A DNA stretch of 64,000 nt. It comes from an uncultured Pseudomonadales bacterium (lineage in GTDB: Bacteria > Pseudomonadota > Gammaproteobacteria > Pseudomonadales > Cellvibrionaceae). The notes under the pieces are model-generated. The model did not search any database. It saw nothing but the letters and a program-made list of their open reading frames with translations, and was not told where the DNA came from. Each line of letters starts with the position of its first letter. Within the stretch, counting starts at the first letter, position 1. Location of the stretch: positions 372,001 to 436,000 of the forward strand of contig CANKXO010000001.1 of assembly GCA_947487765.1 (NCBI GenBank), written 5' to 3'. Made by a program: the position numbers and the translations under genes. Below, piece by piece: positions 27,609-35,528 of the stretch.

Positions 27609-27804
27609 AAGGGGTGTGCTTTATAAAGAGAATAATGTATGGGGAGCTTTGCTCGCGGCATTATAGGGCAATCGGAGAAGGTGGCCTAGCGCTCCTTTAT
27701 TATTTTAAGGCTTCGTCCGTATATCATTTCTTTTTGTGAGTTAGCTAGCGTAGCGTTAATAAAAGCAGGCATAATTCACCTTTTGCAATATAACTAGTAT
27801 TTGT

Positions 27805-28845
27805 ATGACCTTAGCTGAAAACTCTTTAGTCTCTTGTGATCTTTCTCTTGATTTCCCTCTGGCTTATCCTTCATTGCATGTGTCAGGTGTATTTCGTTCC
27901 TGCCCAGAGGACTTTATCGTTTATGAGAATTTGGGCTTTACGCCTACTGGGGACGGTGAACATTGCTTATTACATATTGAGAAGGTCGGGCAAAACACCC
28001 ATTGGGTCGCCCAACAAATTGAGATAGCCTTAGGTCTAGATAGAAAGTCAGTGGGGTATTGTGGCCGTAAGGATCGGCATGCTGTTACCCGTCAGTGGTT
28101 AAGTATTTATGACCCTAAGCGGAAAGTGGATATCGACCAGATTGCTATTGAAGGTGTAACGGTTTTAACGAATACACGGCATTCCCAAAAGCTGCGGCCG
28201 GGTGATCACGAGAGTAATCGTTTTACCATTCGTTTACGCGATCTTCGTTTAGATGGTAATGATGATATCGATATAGCAGAAGGTAAAGAGCAACAAATCT
28301 CTCTGGTTAATGAGATTAAAGAGCGTTTAGAAAAAGGTATTCCTAATTACTTTGGCCCTCAGCGCTTTGGCCGTGATGGCAATAATTTACTGGCAGCAAA
28401 TGCGTGGTTAACCGAGGGTAAGTCGCCATCCCGGCAACAACGCTCGATGGTTATGTCTGCTGCGCGCTCGTATTTATTTAATACCATTCTTGCTGCTCGC
28501 GTAAGCCAAAATAATTGGTCCTTGCCTATTGAAGGTGATGTATTAATCAACGGGGTACCGACGGCAGCATTGTGGGGGCGAGGGCGTTTAAGTTCCCAGG
28601 ATAATGCTTTAGATGTCGAAACAGCTGCGCTAGAAAGTTTGTCTTCATGGTGCAATGGCCTTGAGCATTGTGGTCTAAAGCAAGAGCGTCGCCCTACCGT
28701 ATTATTTCCAAAAGACGTTAGCGTCATGCTTGAGAGTAATAACCTCGTATTGAGTTTTGAATTAGTATCGGGTGCCTTTGCAACTTCTGTATTGGCAGAG
28801 GTTGCGACGCTAAGAGAGCACACCACTACATTAGAAGTACATTAA
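27805..28845 (+). CDS. truD: tRNA pseudouridine(13) synthase TruD
   Basis: A 346-residue pseudouridine synthase. The catalytic aspartate is in VGYCGRKDRHAVTRQW, and other family motifs are GQNTHWVAQQI, PNYFGPQRFG and the TRUD-domain insert. The length matches the family. It is divergent from trmA, so two tRNA modification genes share a promoter region, and it is followed 20 bp later by yjbQ. Confidence 0.95.
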   Translation: MTLAENSLVSCDLSLDFPLAYPSLHVSGVFRSCPEDFIVYENLGFTPTGDGEHCLLHIEKVGQNTHWVAQQIEIALGLDRKSVGYCGRKDRHAVTRQWLSIYDPKRKVDIDQIAIEGVTVLTNTRHSQKLRPGDHESNRFTIRLRDLRLDGNDDIDIAEGKEQQISLVNEIKERLEKGIPNYFGPQRFGRDGNNLLAANAWLTEGKSPSRQQRSMVMSAARSYLFNTILAARVSQNNWSLPIEGDVLINGVPTAALWGRGRLSSQDNALDVETAALESLSSWCNGLEHCGLKQERRPTVLFPKDVSVMLESNNLVLSFELVSGAFATSVLAEVATLREHTTTLEVH

Positions 28846-28865
28846 TAATAAACTGGATAGGTAGG

Positions 28866-29276
28866 ATGATTAAAACAATTTCTGTCAGCGTTAATGGACA
28901 AGGGTTGCATGATATCACGAGCCAAGTGAATCAAGTGGTGAATCAAGCAAGTATAGAAGAGGGTTTATGCACATTATATATTCAGCACACGTCGGCGAGT
29001 TTGCTGATCCAAGAGAACTATGATCCCAGTGCAAAAGTTGATTTGGAAAATTGGCTCAATCGCTTAGTACCGGAAAATGACGCGCTTTATACCCATACAC
29101 TGGAAGGGCCTGATGATATGCCAGCACATATTAAAGCAGCTTTAACGGCAACAACTTTATCTATTCCTATGAGTGAAGGCCAATTATTACTCGGTACATG
29201 GCAAGGCATTTTTTTATGGGAGCATCGTCATACACCCCAACAACGGAAAGTCATTTTACAACTGATGGCGACTTAA
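28866..29276 (+). CDS. yjbQ: YjbQ-family protein (UPF0047)
   Basis: A 136-residue protein with family motifs CTLYIQHTSASLLIQENYDPS, VLEN-like DLENWLNRLVP, and the C-terminal GTWQGIFLWEHRH with its conserved histidines. Members have been reported to have weak thiamine-phosphate synthase activity; the true role is unsettled. It is downstream of truD with a 20-bp gap and likely cotranscribed. Confidence 0.9.
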   Translation: MIKTISVSVNGQGLHDITSQVNQVVNQASIEEGLCTLYIQHTSASLLIQENYDPSAKVDLENWLNRLVPENDALYTHTLEGPDDMPAHIKAALTATTLSIPMSEGQLLLGTWQGIFLWEHRHTPQQRKVILQLMAT

Positions 29277-29383
29277 AAATCGTTAGTAGAAAATAATTAG
29301 TATTAATGATTGTGGTGCCTAGCTCGCCTGTTTTATCGCTATTGGAAAGTAACAATAACGTGTTTATGAGAACTTCTGACTGT

Positions 29384-30730
29384 TTATAAGGTAGTACCGC
29401 TTACAGCAACTTCTGTTGTCTTTGGTGATGCATCCAACAGGCGAGTTTGCTTTGCAACCTGCTTAGCAAAAACCTGTTTATCTTTTTGAGGTATTGATTG
29501 GGTGATGGGGATTTTTGCTTTCATTGGGTCTACAGGCCGTCCGTGAATATGTAATTCGAAATGAAGATGTGGACCGGTAGAGCGACCGCTATTTCCTGAT
29601 AGCGCGATGGCTTGCCCTCGGCTGACGGATTCACCTCGGCGTACGAGTACTCGGTGCAAATGCAAATAACGTGTTTTATATTGTCCTCCGTGTTGTATAT
29701 CAATGTACCGCCCTGCAAAAGGGTGGTTGCCAACCCGAGCGACAATGCCATCACCTGTAGATAGTATCCGTGTACCTGTTGGCGTCGCAAAGTCAGTTCC
29801 ATTATGAGGCCCAACACGACCTGTTACTGGGTGAACTCGCTTTGGATTAAAAGGCGAGCTGATTCGGTAAGGTTTGGCTAAAGGTGTGCGTGTGAAAGCA
29901 CGAGCTAAGCTTTTTCCTTTTTTATCGTAATAGCGACCGTTATCAAATAGAAAGGCTGTATGTTCGTGGGCGCGTCTCTGTATGCGTGCACTGTCAATAC
30001 GGGTTTGTCCCGTCGGTTGATTTTCAATATATTGGACACTACGGACTATTTGAAATTGATCGCCCTTGCGAATAGCACGAGCAAAGTCTAGTTGATCTTG
30101 AAAGATTCGTGTGACGGTTGCAGCTTCCGTTTTCGTTAATCCTGCGCGTTGTACCGATAAATAAAAAGTTCCTTTAATTGTACCGCTGATTGTCCCACTG
30201 CGCCATTCGCCTTCTTGAATGATTGTCTCGTAATTAAAGGTATTATCGGCAATGCGTCGGTATACAACACGATGACCTGGATGTGCATAAAGCTCCATTT
30301 CTTTCAGGTATTGAGTATTTTCTCTATAGCGCAAATAGAGCACTTGTCCGGGTTGAAGTGTTTCCAATGCCAATAGTGATTCATCTGCACTTAAAATAGA
30401 ACGTAAGAGGGTTTGTCCCAAGTTATAATCACTAAACAATATGCTGAGGGTATCACCTGAACGAATGACAATTTTATCTTCCTTTCTTTGCGGTTCGGGC
30501 TTCTGTGCTTCCAGTTCAATGGTGGTTACTGTTTGCTCATTGAGGCTTTCATTTATATTGCTTGGTTTGGGATTTTTAATATCTAGTATGGAGATATGTG
30601 TTTCTGGATGTTGTGTCAGGCTGACGGCCTGTGGTGTATACAACCAATGAGCAATGGCAATAAAAGCCAACACCATAACTACTATCAAATGTTTGTAAGG
30701 TATATAAGACGTTTTCTCTGAGCTTGTCAT
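29384..30730 (-). CDS. M23 murein endopeptidase with OapA/LysM-like domain
   Basis: A 448-residue envelope peptidase: an N-terminal membrane anchor (HLIVVMVLAFIAIAHWLY), an OapA/LysM-like region (IRSGDTLSILFSDYNLGQTLL), and a C-terminal LytM domain with both zinc motifs, HNGTD and HLHFELH. It should cut peptidoglycan cross-links in the periplasm. It lies 47 bp downstream of zur on the same strand and may be cotranscribed with it. In Vibrio cholerae one M23 endopeptidase (ShyB) is Zur-controlled, so this neighbour may be a zinc-starvation version. That link is an inference. Confidence 0.9.
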   Translation of the reverse strand: MTSSEKTSYIPYKHLIVVMVLAFIAIAHWLYTPQAVSLTQHPETHISILDIKNPKPSNINESLNEQTVTTIELEAQKPEPQRKEDKIVIRSGDTLSILFSDYNLGQTLLRSILSADESLLALETLQPGQVLYLRYRENTQYLKEMELYAHPGHRVVYRRIADNTFNYETIIQEGEWRSGTISGTIKGTFYLSVQRAGLTKTEAATVTRIFQDQLDFARAIRKGDQFQIVRSVQYIENQPTGQTRIDSARIQRRAHEHTAFLFDNGRYYDKKGKSLARAFTRTPLAKPYRISSPFNPKRVHPVTGRVGPHNGTDFATPTGTRILSTGDGIVARVGNHPFAGRYIDIQHGGQYKTRYLHLHRVLVRRGESVSRGQAIALSGNSGRSTGPHLHFELHIHGRPVDPMKAKIPITQSIPQKDKQVFAKQVAKQTRLLDASPKTTEVAVSGTTL

Positions 30731-30777
30731 AGAACTATTTTTGTTGTTATTGCATGAGTAATGTTTTTGTCGATTGC

Positions 30778-31164
30778 TTATGCGTACTTAGCGGAGCAAT
30801 CAACACAGCGACCAAATAAAGTAATTTCGTGAGCGGTGAGTTGAAATCCTTTGGGCAGCAATTTTTCAAGTTGGCCAGGGCAACCATTTATCTCAAACAC
30901 ACCTTCACACTCGCAGCATTTAAAATGGTGGTGGTGTGCTAAATCTGAGCGCTCATATCGAGGGCTGTCACCTGGTAGATTAACAACCTTTGCACTACCT
31001 TCATCCACCATTTTTTTTAAGCTACGGAAAACAGTTGCGATACCCAGTTGCGGTAGTGATTCTTGCGCTTTATCTAATAACTCTTTGGGTAAGAGTGGGC
31101 GCTCTGCTTCTCTGAGCATCATTTCGATCACTTGCCTTTGCCTAGTTTGTCGTTGTTGCTGCAT
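30778..31164 (-). CDS. zur: Zinc uptake regulator Zur (Fur family)
   Basis: A 128-residue Fur-family repressor from ATG 31164, which has AAGGTG eight bases upstream; a start at 31203 would add 13 poorly conserved residues. The DNA-binding half includes LPQLGIATVFRSLKKMVDEG. Metal sites are the HHHH run at 77 to 80, C83/C86 and C120/C123. The surrounding znu, COG0523 and dksA2 genes show it is Zur rather than Fur or PerR. An inverted repeat lies just upstream (31204..31225) and may be its own operator. Confidence 0.9.
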   Translation of the reverse strand: MQQQRQTRQRQVIEMMLREAERPLLPKELLDKAQESLPQLGIATVFRSLKKMVDEGSAKVVNLPGDSPRYERSDLAHHHHFKCCECEGVFEINGCPGQLEKLLPKGFQLTAHEITLFGRCVDCSAKYA

Positions 31165-31203
31165 ATTCTTCACACCTTGTGTATTAATATAAGGTTGAGG
31201 CAT

Positions 31204-31225
31204 TAATGATAGTAGATTATCATTA
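31204..31225. promoter_or_regulatory. Perfect inverted repeat between zur and the pyrC2 remnant
   Basis: TAATGATA-GTAGAT-TATCATTA: 8-bp arms with a 6-bp spacer, 40 bp before zur and 9 bp before the dihydroorotase remnant. It differs in sequence and spacing from the znu Zur box. It could be a variant Zur site or a site for another Fur-family protein. Confidence 0.6.
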
Positions 31226-31233
31226 AGCTCTCA

Positions 31234-31844
31234 ATGATCAATATCAGGTTTAGCCAGATACTCCAGAAGCGAACATTTATTAAACAGGCTCGATTGTGAG
31301 TGAAGGTAAAACAATAGAGCCTGATATAAGGATTATTGGGGAATGTATCGATAAAGTTGATAAGGAAATTGTTGCATCCCATGAGAATTTTATCATCGAT
31401 GCGCAATGCAAGTATTTACTTCCGGAAATGATTGATGATCAGGTGCATTTTCGTGAACCCGGTTTAACCCATAAATGCACAATTGCCAGTCAGTCCCGTG
31501 CTGCTGTTGCGGGTGGGATTACTAGCTATATGGAAATGCCTAACGTCGATCCTGACACCACCTCTATTTAAGCGCTGGAAAGGAAATATGCGATTGCTGA
31601 GCAATGTTCACTGACGAATTATGCTTTTTATTTAGGGACAACGGAGGACAACCTAGAATAAATCAAACGACTAGACCTAACTAAACACTATGGTGCAAAA
31701 GTGTTTATTGGGGCATCCACTGGTGACTCACTGATTGAAAATCCTCAGGCTCTAGATGGTATTTTTAGCGAAAGCCCTGTGCTAATTGTTACCCATTGCG
31801 AAAGTGGTGCAACCATTGCGAAAAATCTCGATAAAATAAACTAA
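31234..31844 (+). pseudogene. pyrC2: Decayed dihydroorotase paralogue (PyrC2 type)
   Basis: Joined frames give a dihydroorotase N-terminal half: KRTFIKQAR, a one-base frameshift near 31294, then [31 protein letters not shown], and [16 protein letters not shown]. Two in-frame stops follow (31569 and about 31659), and the readable part ends at 31844 near LIVTHCESG, roughly 200 codons of an expected 430 or so. The first histidine of the HxH metal motif has become glutamine (DDQVHF). PyrC2 paralogues belong to Zur regulons of pseudomonads. Here the gene is dead, but its place next to zur and dksA2 is kept. Confidence 0.85.
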
Positions 31845-31854
31845 TGGACGAACT

Positions 31855-32292
31855 ATGAAAAAAAACACTCCTGATTCTGAGGCTACATTGCTAACGAAAG
31901 AACAAATTCTTGCTGCTCCTGAAGAAGATTATATGAATGAAGATCAATTGGCTTTTTTTAAACACCTGTTATTGGAATTGCATGAGTCTATCTTAGTCCG
32001 TGTCAGTGAAGCTAAGGATCAAATATCTAGTTCATTCGACTCAAGTGATGACAGCGATCGCGCTACTTGGGAAGAGCAATCCAGTATTTCGCTTCGGATT
32101 GCAGAGCGCGAACAAAAATTACTGCCCAAAATACAGCAAGCACTAAACAGGATTCGTTGCCATGATTTTGGCTATTGTTTGGAGTCTGGCGAACCCATCG
32201 GTATTCCGCGTTTACTGGCCAGACCGACAGCAGAGTATTGTGCAGAAGTGAAAGCTCTTCAAGAAATTAAAGAGCAAAGCTATAGAGGTTAG
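31855..32292 (+). CDS. dksA2: Zinc-independent DksA paralogue (DksA2)
   Basis: A 145-residue DksA/TraR-family RNA polymerase regulator. The zinc finger is degenerate: C108 is kept but the second position is S111, and C129 is kept but its partner is V132 (GYCLES...EYCAEV instead of C-x2-C twice). Pseudomonas DksA2 likewise keeps only two cysteines and works without zinc, replacing DksA during zinc starvation. The place beside zur, COG0523 and znu genes agrees. It begins 10 bp after the pyrC2 remnant and may use that gene's old promoter. Confidence 0.9.
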   Translation: MKKNTPDSEATLLTKEQILAAPEEDYMNEDQLAFFKHLLLELHESILVRVSEAKDQISSSFDSSDDSDRATWEEQSSISLRIAEREQKLLPKIQQALNRIRCHDFGYCLESGEPIGIPRLLARPTAEYCAEVKALQEIKEQSYRG

Positions 32293-32310
32293 GCGCTGGT
32301 GTTAGCGCCT
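32291..32310. other. Hairpin at the dksA2 stop
   Basis: AGGCGCT-GGTGTT-AGCGCCT is a perfect 7-bp GC-rich stem touching the stop codon. There is no T run, so any terminator role is weak. Confidence 0.4.
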
Positions 32311-32425
32311 GTCAATACCAAATATAGAAAGCGCGATAGATCACATCATTCAAACATGTAGGCCGTCGGATACCATTGATCAAGAGCATACGTTTAAAAC
32401 ATTAAATTTTTTATAGGAGTCAATA

Positions 32426-32641
32426 ATGGCATCGTCAATTATCCCTCAAAATTATGAAGAATGGCGTCACTGTATTATCGTTGAATGTGGGTTAGAATTA
32501 ACCCCAAATTTTATACAAACGCGTATCGCCTCTCTTCAAAATGAAAGTGAACATTACACGCAACAATTTATTCGTTTGTATGGCCGTCAATATCTCGAAA
32601 TCGTTATCGGATGGTTTTTACAGGCGCAGAGACATTCTTAA
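32426..32641 (+). CDS. Small protein in the zinc island, function unknown
   Basis: A 71-residue protein with a strong ribosome site (AGGAGTCAATA before ATG). The sequence is mixed helical with two cysteines (RHCIIVECGLEL), then HYTQQFIRLYGRQYLEIVIGWFLQAQRHS. It has no signal peptide. It lies between dksA2 and the COG0523 GTPase, all on the same strand, so a part in the zinc-starvation response is likely by position. I do not recognise its family. Confidence 0.65.
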   Translation: MASSIIPQNYEEWRHCIIVECGLELTPNFIQTRIASLQNESEHYTQQFIRLYGRQYLEIVIGWFLQAQRHS

Positions 32642-32729
32642 ACACAGATTCAAACAATTGAGTCCACAAACGGCGCCTAAAAACTCGGTTGGCCAAATTG
32701 GACCAACTTAAATTCAAACCTAGGTCGAA

Positions 32730-33728
32730 ATGAATACCCAAACTATTTCCGCTGTTCCTACCAGTATCATTACCGGCTTTTTAGGCGTAGGAAAAAGCTC
32801 CACAATTTTACAGTTGCTGAAAAACAAACCTGATGGTGAACGCTGGGCAATATTGGTGAATGAGTTTGGCGAAATTGGTGTAGACGGTAGTTTATTACAA
32901 GGCCAGCAAACACAAGGGCAGGGCGTGTTTATCCGAGAGGTGCCGGGTGGTTGTATGTGCTGTACTGCGGGCTTACCGATGCAGGTCGCGCTGAACCAAT
33001 TACTCAAAACAGCAAAGCCGGATCGCTTGCTGATTGAACCGACAGGATTAGGGCATCCGAAAGAGGTATTACAAGTTCTCATGAGTGAGGCTTATCATGA
33101 AGTCATCGACTTGCATAAAATTGTGACGTTAGTTGATGCGCGTAAACTATCAGATGCACGTTATACCGAACACCTTACCTTTAATCAGCAAATCGCTATC
33201 GCGGATATAGTCGTTGGTAATAAACAGGATTTATATGAAGAGGGTGATGCCGATAAATTGGACGCCTATGTTAAGCGACAGGGATCGCCTGATGTCCAAA
33301 TAGTCTTTACACAACAGGGTGACATCACGTCGATTGATTTAATGGGGAAGACTGCCGCCATTACTTCACAAGGCCATCATCACACTACGACGACTAAACC
33401 ATTGCTGTCTGACCTACCTATACCCGCCTGTGGTTATATTAAAGCTGTTAATGAGGGTGAAGGTTTTTATAGTGTTGGTTGGCGATTTTCACTAACGCGA
33501 CGTTTTAGCTACAAGCAATTATCTTTATTTTTAAATAGTATTAATGCTGAACGAATGAAGGCGGTATTTATGACTGATAAGGGCGTGTTTGGCTATAACC
33601 TAACATCTGATGCTCTGACAGAAAACGAGATAAATCATTGCGCGGAAAGCCGAATAGAAATCATAGCGCCTGAGATTGATAAACAATGGGAAGAGCAGCT
33701 TATGGCTTGTATTATCTCGGACTATTAA
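32730..33728 (+). CDS. COG0523 (CobW/ZigA-like) metal-chaperone GTPase
   Basis: A 332-residue G3E GTPase: Walker A GFLGVGKSS at 17 to 25, the metal motif C75-M-C77-C78 (GGCMCCTAG), and a C-terminal CobW domain. A HHH run (QGHHHTTTT) lies in the linker, as is common in zinc-linked members. Such proteins deliver zinc to client enzymes under starvation. The surrounding zur, dksA2 and znu genes put it in the zinc-linked branch rather than cobalamin synthesis. AGGTCGA precedes the ATG. Confidence 0.9.
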   Translation: MNTQTISAVPTSIITGFLGVGKSSTILQLLKNKPDGERWAILVNEFGEIGVDGSLLQGQQTQGQGVFIREVPGGCMCCTAGLPMQVALNQLLKTAKPDRLLIEPTGLGHPKEVLQVLMSEAYHEVIDLHKIVTLVDARKLSDARYTEHLTFNQQIAIADIVVGNKQDLYEEGDADKLDAYVKRQGSPDVQIVFTQQGDITSIDLMGKTAAITSQGHHHTTTTKPLLSDLPIPACGYIKAVNEGEGFYSVGWRFSLTRRFSYKQLSLFLNSINAERMKAVFMTDKGVFGYNLTSDALTENEINHCAESRIEIIAPEIDKQWEEQLMACIISDY

Positions 33729-33744
33729 CGACACTGTTTTTCAT

Positions 33745-33786
33745 CTTTTCACCACTTGCTGGCTTAAGCAATGGAGTGATGAAAAG
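33745..33786. terminator. Imperfect hairpin between convergent COG0523 and znuB genes
   Basis: CTTTTCACCAC plus TTGCT pairs with AGCAA and GTGATGAAAAG across a short loop, with one bulge. The A/T ends on both sides suit termination in both directions. Confidence 0.5.
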
Positions 33787-33815
33787 TATCTAGAGAAAAG
33801 TATTGAAATACGCAC

Positions 33816-34655
33816 CTAGACATCATTTTTTCTAGCTCTCATTTCTGTAAAGTGACTAGGCAACAAAAATGGCAACAGTCTGTATACAGCATTAGTCATA
33901 ACAAATAAAAATGCACTGACACAAACGATGGTCGGCCCTGTGGGTGTGTCTAAGAAATAAGAGGCTTGAAGGCCAGAAAGACCACAAAAAGCGCCCAGAC
34001 AAGCGGCAACGATAGCCATGATTTCAGGTGTACTGCTAAATGGGCGTGCCGTGGCTGCTGGTACAATCAGCATAGCCGCAATTAGCAATACGCCTACGAC
34101 TTTGATGGCCACCGCCACTACTATGGCTAGCGCGATGGTTAAAATCAATTGTTCGCGTTTTGGTTTGAAACCGCTGGCGAGCGCCAGGTCTGGGTTTAGT
34201 GTTGATAATAATAGGCCGGACCATCGCCAAACGATCAAACCTAGCACGATCAAGGCGCCGCTCCATATGACTATTAAGTCCGTTTTTCCAACAGCCAAAA
34301 TATCACCAAACAAATACGACATAAGATCAATGCGTACACCGGATAGGAAAGAAACGGCGACCAAGCCTATCGCTAATGAAGAATGCGCCATCACACCCAG
34401 TAAAGTATCCATAGCAAAGCCTCGCCCGCTTAGGCCGGAGACGGCAATCGCCATCACCAAACAGACGACTAAGACACCTGCAAATACAGGCATGGAAAGC
34501 GCTAATGACAGCGCAACGCCCAAGACGGCGGCATGAGCAGTGGCATCACCAAAATAAGCCATTCGTCGCCAAATAACAAAGCAACCTAACGGCGCTGCTG
34601 TTAACGCAACCCCGACACTAGCCAACATGGCGCGTACTAAAAAATCATCAAACAT
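33816..34655 (-). CDS. znuB: Zinc ABC transporter permease ZnuB
   Basis: A 279-residue ABC-3 family permease with about eight helices. Family features are GCFVIWRRMAYFGDATAHAAVLGVALS at the start and GVLLIAAMLIVPAATARPFS in the second half. It overlaps the end of znuC by 8 bp on the same strand, so the two are coupled. Together with ZnuC and the divergent ZnuA it forms the high-affinity zinc importer. Confidence 0.93.
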   Translation of the reverse strand: MFDDFLVRAMLASVGVALTAAPLGCFVIWRRMAYFGDATAHAAVLGVALSLALSMPVFAGVLVVCLVMAIAVSGLSGRGFAMDTLLGVMAHSSLAIGLVAVSFLSGVRIDLMSYLFGDILAVGKTDLIVIWSGALIVLGLIVWRWSGLLLSTLNPDLALASGFKPKREQLILTIALAIVVAVAIKVVGVLLIAAMLIVPAATARPFSSTPEIMAIVAACLGAFCGLSGLQASYFLDTPTGPTIVCVSAFLFVMTNAVYRLLPFLLPSHFTEMRARKNDV

Positions 34656-35379
34656 GGGCAGCCTGCTTTATATGTGAATAGTGATGATGGCCCTTGTGTA
34701 GATAAAGTGCCGATTCACTTTCCTTATCAAGGCCAAATAGGTCATGGTATTCTGGTAAATCACTCACCGTCTCGGGCTTACCCTGACAGCAGATATGCCC
34801 ATTCAGACAAATCACCCGGTCGGTTTGGCGCATCACCACATGCAGTTCATGGCTGATCATCAAAATGGCGCAGCCGAGATTTTCTCTAACGCTGGCAATT
34901 TGTCGATAAAAATCTGCCGAGCCACGGTGATCCAAGCCCTGTGTGGCTTCATCAAGTAATAGTAGATCCGGCTTCCCCAGTAATGCTCGGGCCAATAGCG
35001 CGCGCTGAAATTGGCCGCCAGATAAATCCATAATTTGTTGTTTATCTAACTCTGGCACGCCTGCATAGTTAAGCGCATCAGCAACTGTATTAGCTGAATA
35101 TCTCCTTGGTAAATTCATAAAACGTTTTACTGTCATTGGTAGCGTTTCATCAATATGGAGTCGTTGTGGCACGTAACCAATTTGTAGGTCTGGTTTTTTT
35201 TTCAGTGTTCCCGAGCTAGGTTGCAAAGCACCAATCAAGGTCTTAAATAAAGTGGTTTTACCTGAGCCATTAGGGCCGAGAATGGTCACTATTTCTTGTG
35301 GCTGGACTGACAAGCTGATATCGCTGAGAATCTTCCGCTTACCAAAATGAACCGAAAGCCTGTCACACTCAATTAACAT
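34648..35379 (-). CDS. znuC: Zinc ABC transporter ATPase ZnuC
   Basis: A 243-residue ABC ATPase: Walker A GPNGSGKTT, signature LSGGQFQRALLARAL, Walker B LLLLDEATQGLD, and H-switch ISHELHVV. The C-terminal tail ends with HKGHHHYSHIKQAAHV, a histidine cluster often seen in ZnuC. It begins 150 bp from divergent znuA, and a Zur box lies between them. Confidence 0.95.
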   Translation of the reverse strand: MLIECDRLSVHFGKRKILSDISLSVQPQEIVTILGPNGSGKTTLFKTLIGALQPSSGTLKKKPDLQIGYVPQRLHIDETLPMTVKRFMNLPRRYSANTVADALNYAGVPELDKQQIMDLSGGQFQRALLARALLGKPDLLLLDEATQGLDHRGSADFYRQIASVRENLGCAILMISHELHVVMRQTDRVICLNGHICCQGKPETVSDLPEYHDLFGLDKESESALYLHKGHHHYSHIKQAAHV

Positions 35380-35450
35380 ACCTAGTTTTCCGATTAAAAT
35401 TTTACAGATAGCAGTGCAATAGAATGGGTTTCTATTTATTAAATTGAAAG

Positions 35451-35465
35451 TGTTATGTTATAACA
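35451..35465. promoter_or_regulatory. Zur box between znuC and znuA
   Basis: TGTTATGTTATAACA matches the gammaproteobacterial Zur core TGTTATA-N-TATAACA at all defined positions except one. It is centred between the divergent znuCB and znuA starts, where it can repress both when zinc is plentiful. Confidence 0.85.
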
Positions 35466-35528
35466 TAGCATTATTGTTTTCTATTCTTAATTTTTTCAAT
35501 ACTACTTTCTCAATGTTAGGAGAACTCT

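Noticed and set aside
32291-32310. attC-like hairpin beside dksA2 (GTTAGGC followed by a stem)
   Set aside because: Only one end is present, there are no neighbouring sites, and the genes are a zinc island. Chance likeness to an attC core.
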